A DNA stretch of 64,000 nt, taken from contig NZ_CP118269.1 in the NCBI RefSeq assembly GCF_030062155.1, positions 2,852,001-2,916,000 on the forward strand, in the 5' to 3' direction. This document shows, one piece after another, positions 58,477 to 64,000 of this stretch. The notes below the pieces were generated by a model that did no database searches, was not told where the DNA came from, and saw nothing but the letters and a program-made list of their open reading frames with translations. This DNA is from Pantoea sp. Lij88. Lineage in GTDB: Bacteria > Pseudomonadota > Gammaproteobacteria > Enterobacterales > Enterobacteriaceae. Every line of letters begins with the position of its first letter. The stretch's first letter is position 1. Position numbers and translations under genes: made by a program.

Positions 58477-61059
58477 ATGCAAGAGCAATACCGCCCGGAA
58501 GAAATTGAATCCCGTGTGCAGCAGCACTGGGATGAAAACGAAACGTTTAAAGTGACTGAGCAGGAAGGTAAAGAGAAATACTATTGCCTCTCCATGTTGC
58601 CCTATCCTTCTGGCCGCCTGCACATGGGCCACGTTCGTAACTACACCATCGGCGACGTAATCGCGCGTTATCAGCGTATGCTCGGCAAAAACGTACTACA
58701 GCCAATTGGCTGGGATGCTTTCGGCCTGCCTGCGGAAGGCGCTGCGGTTAAAAACAACACCGCGCCTGCGCCATGGACTTACGACAACATCGCCTACATG
58801 AAAAACCAGCTCAAACTGCTGGGCTTTGGCTATGACTGGAGTCGTGAACTGGCGACCTGCCAGCCAGAGTACTATCGCTGGGAACAGTGGTTCTTCACCA
58901 AACTGTATGAAAAGGGTCTGGTCTATAAAAAGACCTCCGCCGTGAACTGGTGCCCGAACGATCAGACGGTGCTGGCCAACGAGCAGGTCATCGACGGCTG
59001 CTGCTGGCGCTGTGATACCAAAGTTGAACGCAAAGAGATCCCGCAGTGGTTTATCAAAATCACCGATTATGCGGAAGAGCTGCTGAACGATCTGGATACG
59101 CTGGAAGAGTGGCCTGAGCAGGTCAAAACCATGCAGCGTAACTGGATCGGCCGTTCTGAAGGCGTCGAAATCACGTTCGACGTGGCGGAGAGCGAAGAGA
59201 AAGTCACCGTTTACACCACCCGTCCGGATACCTTTATCGGCGCAACCTATGTTGCGGTGGCGGCGGGTCATCCTCTGGCGACGCAGGCCTCGGTTAACAA
59301 TCCGGCGCTGGCCGACTTTATTGCAGAATGCCGCAATACCAAAGTGGCCGAAGCCGATATGGCGACCATGGAGAAGAAAGGCATGGCGACCGGCCTGTCT
59401 GTTATTCATCCGCTGACCGGCGAGCTGATCCCGGTCTGGGTTGCCAACTTCGTCCTGATGGAATATGGCACCGGCGCCGTGATGGCGGTTCCGGCACACG
59501 ACCAGCGCGACTGGGAGTTTGCGACTAAATACGATCTGCCGATCAAGCCAGTCATCCTCAACCTGGATGGATCTATTCCTGACGTCAGCGCTGCGGCGAT
59601 GACGGATAAAGGCGCCCTGTTTAACTCGGGTGAGTTCAACGGCATGGATCACGCAACAGGCTTTAACGCCATCGCGGATTCACTGGCGGCAAAAGGCGTA
59701 GGCGTGCGTAAAGTGAACTACCGTCTGCGCGACTGGGGTGTTTCCCGTCAGCGCTACTGGGGTGCACCAATCCCGATGGTGACGCTGGAAGATGGCACCG
59801 TGATGCCTGCGCCAGAAGACCAGCTGCCGGTGATCCTGCCGGAAGATGTGGTGATGGATGGCATTACCAGCCCGATCAAAGCCGATCCGGAATGGGCGAA
59901 AACCACGGTAAACGGCCAGCCTGCTCTGCGTGAAACTGACACCTTTGACACCTTTATGGAGTCCTCCTGGTACTACGCGCGTTATACCTGCGCCAGCTAC
60001 AAGGAAGGCATGCTGGATCCGGCTGCAGCAAACTACTGGCTGCCGGTCGATCAGTATGTAGGTGGTATCGAACACGCCATCATGCACCTGATGTATTTCC
60101 GCTTCTTCCACAAGCTGCTGCGTGACGCGGGCCTGGTGAACTCCAATGAGCCTGCCAAACGTCTGCTGTGCCAGGGCATGGTGCTGGCTGACGCCTTCTA
60201 CTACCTGGGTAATAACGGCGAACGTAACTGGGTGTCACCGGTTGACGTTGAGGTTGAGCGTGACGAGAAAGGCCGCATTACTAAAGCGGTGGACACGCAG
60301 GGTCGCGAAGTGATCTACGCTGGCATGAGCAAAATGTCGAAGTCGAAAAACAACGGCATCGACCCACAGCTGATGGTTGAGCGTTACGGCGCGGATACCG
60401 TGCGTCTGTTTATGATGTTTGCTTCACCGGCGGATATGACGCTGGAGTGGCAGGAGTCAGGCGTTGAAGGGGCTAACCGCTTCCTGAAACGTGTCTGGAA
60501 GCTGGTCTACGAGCACACCTCACAGGGTGCGACCGTGGCGCTGAATGTGGACAGCCTGAATGACGAGCAGAAATCGCTGCGTCGCGACCTGCACAAAACC
60601 ATCGCCAAAGTAGCGGATGATATTGGCCGTCGTCAGACCTTCAACACCGCCATCGCGGCGATCATGGAGCTGATGAACAAACTGGCCCGCGCGCCGCAGG
60701 AGAGTGAGCAGGATCGCGCCCTGATGCAGGAAGCGCTGCTGGCCATCGTCCGTCTGCTCTATCCGTTTACCCCGCACGCCTGCTATGTTCTGTGGCAGAC
60801 GCTGGGTGGCGAAGGCACCATTGATGAAGCGAGCTGGCCGGTTGCTGATGAAGCCGCTATGGTTGAAGATTCACTGCTGGTGGTGGTGCAGGTTAACGGT
60901 AAAGTGCGCGGCAAAATTACCGTGCCAGCCGATGCAACACAGGAACAGGTTCAGGCACGCGCTGCGCAGGAGCATCTGGTGGCGAAGTATCTGGACGGCG
61001 TGACTATCCGTAAAGTCATTTATGTACCGGGCAAACTGCTTAACCTGGTCGTAGGTTAA
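58477..61059 (+). CDS. leuS: Leucyl-tRNA synthetase
   Basis: LeuS has 860 residues, the E. coli length. The HIGH motif is [18 protein letters not shown] and KMSKS is in [16 protein letters not shown]. The CP1 editing domain (about 225-415) includes [18 protein letters not shown] and the [18 protein letters not shown] active site, so post-transfer editing is intact. It is the first gene of a leuS-lptE-holA-nadD-rsfS-rlmH run. Confidence 0.98.
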   Translation: MQEQYRPEEIESRVQQHWDENETFKVTEQEGKEKYYCLSMLPYPSGRLHMGHVRNYTIGDVIARYQRMLGKNVLQPIGWDAFGLPAEGAAVKNNTAPAPWTYDNIAYMKNQLKLLGFGYDWSRELATCQPEYYRWEQWFFTKLYEKGLVYKKTSAVNWCPNDQTVLANEQVIDGCCWRCDTKVERKEIPQWFIKITDYAEELLNDLDTLEEWPEQVKTMQRNWIGRSEGVEITFDVAESEEKVTVYTTRPDTFIGATYVAVAAGHPLATQASVNNPALADFIAECRNTKVAEADMATMEKKGMATGLSVIHPLTGELIPVWVANFVLMEYGTGAVMAVPAHDQRDWEFATKYDLPIKPVILNLDGSIPDVSAAAMTDKGALFNSGEFNGMDHATGFNAIADSLAAKGVGVRKVNYRLRDWGVSRQRYWGAPIPMVTLEDGTVMPAPEDQLPVILPEDVVMDGITSPIKADPEWAKTTVNGQPALRETDTFDTFMESSWYYARYTCASYKEGMLDPAAANYWLPVDQYVGGIEHAIMHLMYFRFFHKLLRDAGLVNSNEPAKRLLCQGMVLADAFYYLGNNGERNWVSPVDVEVERDEKGRITKAVDTQGREVIYAGMSKMSKSKNNGIDPQLMVERYGADTVRLFMMFASPADMTLEWQESGVEGANRFLKRVWKLVYEHTSQGATVALNVDSLNDEQKSLRRDLHKTIAKVADDIGRRQTFNTAIAAIMELMNKLARAPQESEQDRALMQEALLAIVRLLYPFTPHACYVLWQTLGGEGTIDEASWPVADEAAMVEDSLLVVVQVNGKVRGKITVPADATQEQVQARAAQEHLVAKYLDGVTIRKVIYVPGKLLNLVVG

Positions 61060-61073
61060 GTTCAGGAGGAACT

Positions 61074-61673
61074 GTGCGACATCCGATTATCAGGCTGTTT
61101 GTCATGCTGGCGGTGGTGATCACCGCTGGCTGTGGTTTTCATCCGCGCGGCACCACTCAGGTGCCCAGCGAACTGAAAACCCTGATTGTTTCAACCGGCG
61201 ATCCTTATGGACCGCTGGCACGTACTGTGCGTCAGCAACTGCGTATCAACGATGTCACCATTGTTGAAGACAACAAACAGACCCGCACCGATATTCCGAC
61301 GCTGCGTCTGGGTCCTGAAGCACAGGGCCGTAACACCGCGTCGGTCTTTATCAGCGGCACCTCGGCTGAGTACCAGCTGGTCATGACCATCACGGCTCAG
61401 GTTCTGTTGCCGGGCAAAGGTATCTATCCAATCAGCACCACGGTTTATCGTTCGTTCTTCGATAACCCGAATGCGGCGCTGGCAAAAGATGCCGAGCAGG
61501 ACCTGATTACCCAGGAGATGCGTCAGCGTGCGGCTGAACAGCTGGTTCGGAAGCTGCTGACGGTGCATGCCGCGCAGATGAACAGCAAAGATACCCTGCC
61601 AGCGTCCGTGATTTCGGTGCCGGGCCAGGGTTCACAGGAAGCCCCCTCTTCCTCTGCTACCAGCCTGCAATGA
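61074..61673 (+). CDS. lptE: LPS-assembly lipoprotein LptE
   Basis: LptE has 199 residues and a GTG start with AGGAGG 6 nt upstream. A lipoprotein signal peptide ends in the lipobox ITAGC (Cys20). The mature part includes [17 protein letters not shown] and a Ser/Ala-rich C-terminal tail. It is an outer-membrane lipoprotein that plugs the LptD barrel for LPS export. Its stop overlaps the holA ATG (ATGA). Confidence 0.96.
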   Translation: MRHPIIRLFVMLAVVITAGCGFHPRGTTQVPSELKTLIVSTGDPYGPLARTVRQQLRINDVTIVEDNKQTRTDIPTLRLGPEAQGRNTASVFISGTSAEYQLVMTITAQVLLPGKGIYPISTTVYRSFFDNPNAALAKDAEQDLITQEMRQRAAEQLVRKLLTVHAAQMNSKDTLPASVISVPGQGSQEAPSSSATSLQ

Positions 61674-62701
61674 TCAGGATTTATCCTGAGCAACTCAGCG
61701 CGCAGCTCCGTGAGGGGCTGCGCGCCTGTTATTTATTAGCCGGTAACGAACCGCTGCTGTTGCAGGAAAGCTCGGATGCCATCCGTGCCGCCGCAACGAC
61801 GCAGGGCTTCGAAGAACATTTCAGTTTTACGCTGGATGCCCAGACCGACTGGGAGAGCCTGTTTGTCAGCTGCCAGTCACTGAGTCTGTTTGCCCAGCGT
61901 CAGACCATGACGCTGCAATTCCCCGATAATGGCCCCAACGCCGCGATGGCCGAGCAGCTGGTTAAGCTGTCACAGCTGCTGCACGCCGATATTCTGTTGA
62001 TCTGCCGGATGCCAAAGCTGACCAAAGCGCAGGAAAACAGCGCCTGGTTTAAAGCGCTGTCCGCCTCTGCGGTCTTAGTGCCGTGCCAGACTCCTGAACA
62101 GGCACAACTGCCTCGCTGGGTCAGTAATCGCGCTAAAGCACTGAAACTCTCGGTAGATGACGCGGCCATACAGCTGTTGTGTTACTGCTATGAAGGCAAT
62201 CTGCTGGCGCTGGCTCAGGCGCTGGAGCGGCTCTCGCTACAGTGGCCGGACGGCAAGCTGACGCTGCCCCGGGTTGAGGAAGCGGTCAGTGATGCCGCGC
62301 ACTTCACCCCTTTTCACTGGGTAGATGCCCTGCTGGCGGGTAAGAGCCGACGCGCGCTGCACATCCTGCATCAGCTGGAGAAAGAAGAGAGCGAGGTGGT
62401 GATTCTGCTGCGTACCCTGCAGCGCGATCTGCTGACGCTGCTGCATCTGCAACGCCATCAGGCTCAGCAGCCGCTGCGCACGCTGATGGATCAGCAGCGC
62501 ATCTGGCAGAACCGCCGCGCGCTGTTCACCGACGCACTCCAGCGACTCGATGCCACGCGTCTGCAACGTGCCATTCATCTGCTGAGTCAGATCGAGATTA
62601 CCCTGAAGCAGGATTATGGTCAGCCGGTGTGGCCGCAGTTGCAGACACTGACGCTGCTGATCAGCAGTCGTGCTTTTCCGACGAGCTTTGCCCATGTCTG
62701 A
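61670..62701 (+). CDS. holA: DNA polymerase III delta subunit
   Basis: HolA has 343 residues, starting [34 protein letters not shown]. It has the three-domain clamp-loader fold without a functional Walker A, as in the family; it opens the beta sliding clamp. Sequence blocks [22 protein letters not shown] and [19 protein letters not shown] are typical. It overlaps lptE by 4 nt and nadD by 8 nt. Confidence 0.97.
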   Translation: MIRIYPEQLSAQLREGLRACYLLAGNEPLLLQESSDAIRAAATTQGFEEHFSFTLDAQTDWESLFVSCQSLSLFAQRQTMTLQFPDNGPNAAMAEQLVKLSQLLHADILLICRMPKLTKAQENSAWFKALSASAVLVPCQTPEQAQLPRWVSNRAKALKLSVDDAAIQLLCYCYEGNLLALAQALERLSLQWPDGKLTLPRVEEAVSDAAHFTPFHWVDALLAGKSRRALHILHQLEKEESEVVILLRTLQRDLLTLLHLQRHQAQQPLRTLMDQQRIWQNRRALFTDALQRLDATRLQRAIHLLSQIEITLKQDYGQPVWPQLQTLTLLISSRAFPTSFAHV

Positions 62702-63338
62702 GTTACACGCGCTGTTTGGTGGCACCTTCGATCCCATCCATTTTGGTCATCTGCGCCCGGTCGAAGCGCTGGCTCAGCAGACCGGCTTACAGCGTGTGAC
62801 GCTGCTGCCTAACAATGTGCCGCCGCATCGTCCGCAACCGGAAGCCAGTGCGGCCCAGCGGGTTGCTATGCTGCGCTGCGCTATCCGTGACTTGCCGCTG
62901 TTTGAGATTGATACCCGTGAGCTGGAACGCGACACGCCGTCCTGGACCGTAACCACCTTAGAAGCCTGGCGCGCCGAACGCGGTGCAGCGCAGCCGCTGG
63001 CCTTTATTATTGGCCAGGATTCGCTGCTGAGCTTACCGAAATGGCATCGCTGGCAGGATCTGCTGTCACTCTGCCATTTGCTGGTGTGCCAGCGTCCCGG
63101 CTATCAGACCCGGTTCGACTCGCCAGAGATGCAGGCGTGGCTTGAGCAACACGTCGCGCAGGATATCCGGCAGCTGCATCAGCAGCCCGCAGGCCATATC
63201 TGGCTGGCGGAAACCCCACTCTATGACATTTCGGCGACCGAAATTCGCCGCCGTCGCCATCAGAATCAGCCCTGCGACGACCTGTTGCCTGCGGCAGTTA
63301 TCGACTATATCGACCGCGAAGGCTTATATCGCGACTGA
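62694..63338 (+). CDS. nadD: Nicotinate-nucleotide adenylyltransferase
   Basis: NadD has 214 residues, starting at the ATG 62694 inside the end of holA ([19 protein letters not shown]); the upstream ATG at 62670 is not supported. The nucleotidyltransferase motifs are [11 protein letters not shown] (His16, His19) and the C-terminal [11 protein letters not shown]. It adenylates nicotinate mononucleotide in NAD synthesis. Confidence 0.96.
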   Translation: MSELHALFGGTFDPIHFGHLRPVEALAQQTGLQRVTLLPNNVPPHRPQPEASAAQRVAMLRCAIRDLPLFEIDTRELERDTPSWTVTTLEAWRAERGAAQPLAFIIGQDSLLSLPKWHRWQDLLSLCHLLVCQRPGYQTRFDSPEMQAWLEQHVAQDIRQLHQQPAGHIWLAETPLYDISATEIRRRRHQNQPCDDLLPAAVIDYIDREGLYRD

Positions 63339-63346
63339 TCCGGGCA

Positions 63347-63355
63347 TGCTATACT
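63347..63355 (+). promoter_or_regulatory. Candidate extended -10 promoter for rsfS-rlmH
   Basis: TG-C-TATACT followed by GCGCCGC, 9 nt past the nadD stop. It has no good -35. Confidence 0.4.
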
Positions 63356-63430
63356 GCGCCGCTTAATTTTTTGGCTGCACTCTCCGGGCTTACAGCCGGC
63401 CCGATACCACCAGATTCCAAGGGGAACCTT

Positions 63431-63748
63431 TTGCAAGGTAAAGCACTCCAAGACTTCGTTATTGATAAGATTGATGATCTCAAAGGCCAGGACATTGTCA
63501 CCATCGACGTTCAGGGCAAATCCAGCATCACCGATTTCATGATCATCTGCACCGGCACCTCTACGCGTCATGTGACTTCGATCGCAGAACACGTTGAGCA
63601 GGAGTCCCGTTTAGCGGGCCTGATGCCATTAGGCATTGAAGGCAAAGGCGCGGCAGACTGGGTCGTCGTTGATCTGGGTGATGTCATCGTGCATGTGATG
63701 CAGGAAGAGAGTCGCCAGCTGTATGAGCTGGAAAAACTCTGGGGCTAA
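63431..63748 (+). CDS. rsfS: Ribosomal silencing factor RsfS
   Basis: RsfS has 105 residues when started at the TTG 63431 with AGGGGA 6 nt upstream, giving [20 protein letters not shown] as in E. coli; the longer frame has no support. It is a DUF143/Iojap protein with [19 protein letters not shown] and [29 protein letters not shown]. It binds ribosomal protein uL14 and blocks subunit joining in starvation. rlmH starts 3 nt later. Confidence 0.95.
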   Translation: MQGKALQDFVIDKIDDLKGQDIVTIDVQGKSSITDFMIICTGTSTRHVTSIAEHVEQESRLAGLMPLGIEGKGAADWVVVDLGDVIVHVMQEESRQLYELEKLWG

Positions 63749-63751
63749 TCG

Positions 63752-64000
63752 GTGAAACTGCAACTTGTTGCCGTCGGCACGAAAATGCCTGACTGGGTGC
63801 AGACCGGTTTTATGGAGTATCTGCGCCGCTTCCCGAAAGATATGCCGTTTGAGCTGATCGAAGTGACCGCGGGTAAACGCGGCAAAAATGCTGATATCAA
63901 ACGCATTCTTGAAAAAGAGGGCGAAGCGATGTTGGCAGCGGTCGGCAAAGGCAATCGCATCGTCACGCTGGATATTCCGGGTCATCCGTGGGAAACCCCG
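63752..64000 (+). CDS. rlmH: 23S rRNA (pseudouridine1915-N3)-methyltransferase RlmH (partial)
   Basis: A GTG start at 63752 gives [20 protein letters not shown], matching RlmH/YbeA; 83 of about 155 residues are inside the window. It is a SPOUT methyltransferase that modifies pseudouridine 1915 in helix 69 of 23S rRNA. The knotted SAM-binding C-terminal part lies outside. It follows rsfS by 3 nt in the same operon. Confidence 0.95.
   Translation, partial: MKLQLVAVGTKMPDWVQTGFMEYLRRFPKDMPFELIEVTAGKRGKNADIKRILEKEGEAMLAAVGKGNRIVTLDIPGHPWETP

Overview
The window is chromosomal core DNA from a gammaproteobacterium of the order Enterobacterales. Protein sequences are close to Escherichia coli over full length, and gene order follows the E. 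coli tolB-to-rlmH segment almost without interruption. Several E. coli genes normally found here are missing (kdpFABCD, chiPQ, the dtpD and rihA neighbourhoods). The DUF969/DUF979/pcp insertion and the GC-rich structured intergenic repeats suggest Erwiniaceae, most likely Pantoea or a relative. That genus call is inference.

Layout. 1-7.1 kb (minus): the end of cydABX-ybgE-ybgC-tolQRA-tolB, joining the cytochrome bd oxidase to the Tol envelope machine. 7.7-17.3 kb (minus): sdhCDAB-sucABCD. 17.9-19.2 kb (plus): gltA, divergent from sdhC. 19.5-28.7 kb (minus): nei, pcp, a DUF979/DUF969 membrane pair, pxpA, pxpC, pxpB, ybgI, phrB, ybgA, ybfA; these include a 5-oxoproline salvage module. 28.9-35.1 kb: orphan kdpE, pgm, seqA, ybfF, ybfE, fldA, a uof-like leader ORF and fur. 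35.2-37.5 kb: an unrecognised 131-residue protein, then glnS. 37.6-46.0 kb: nagE divergent from nagBACD (GlcNAc uptake and catabolism with a two-operator NagC switch), then asnB. 46.2-46.9 kb: a seven-gene tRNA operon (Met, Leu, Gln x2, Met, Gln x2). 47-54 kb: ubiF, miaB, ybeZ, ybeY, ybeX, lnt. 54.4-57.7 kb: gltIJKL glutamate/aspartate ABC transporter. 57.8-64 kb: ybeL, leuS, lptE, holA, nadD, rsfS and the start of rlmH.

Most of the window is ordinary housekeeping sequence. The points most worth a second look lie between genes or in departures from the E. coli layout: two copies of an inverted-repeat-bounded, multi-hairpin intergenic element (after gltA and between kdpE and pgm); an ERIC element in the gltI-gltJ gap just ahead of a probable SroC small RNA and its terminator; a consensus sigma-54 promoter ahead of gltI; an intact kdpE left without kdpFABCD; and a pcp plus DUF969/DUF979 cassette spliced between pxpA and nei, behind an intrinsic terminator. 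I saw no phage, plasmid, CRISPR or defence system, and nothing I would call a wholly new system.

The two outermost genes, tolB and rlmH, run off the window. Start codons were moved from the longest possible reading frame where family alignment and ribosome-binding sequences required it (ybgC, tolR, sdhC, gltA, DUF979, ybfA, pgm, glnS, nagA, miaB, ybeZ, ybeL, nadD, rsfS). Family statements come from memory of E. coli homologues; no database search was run.
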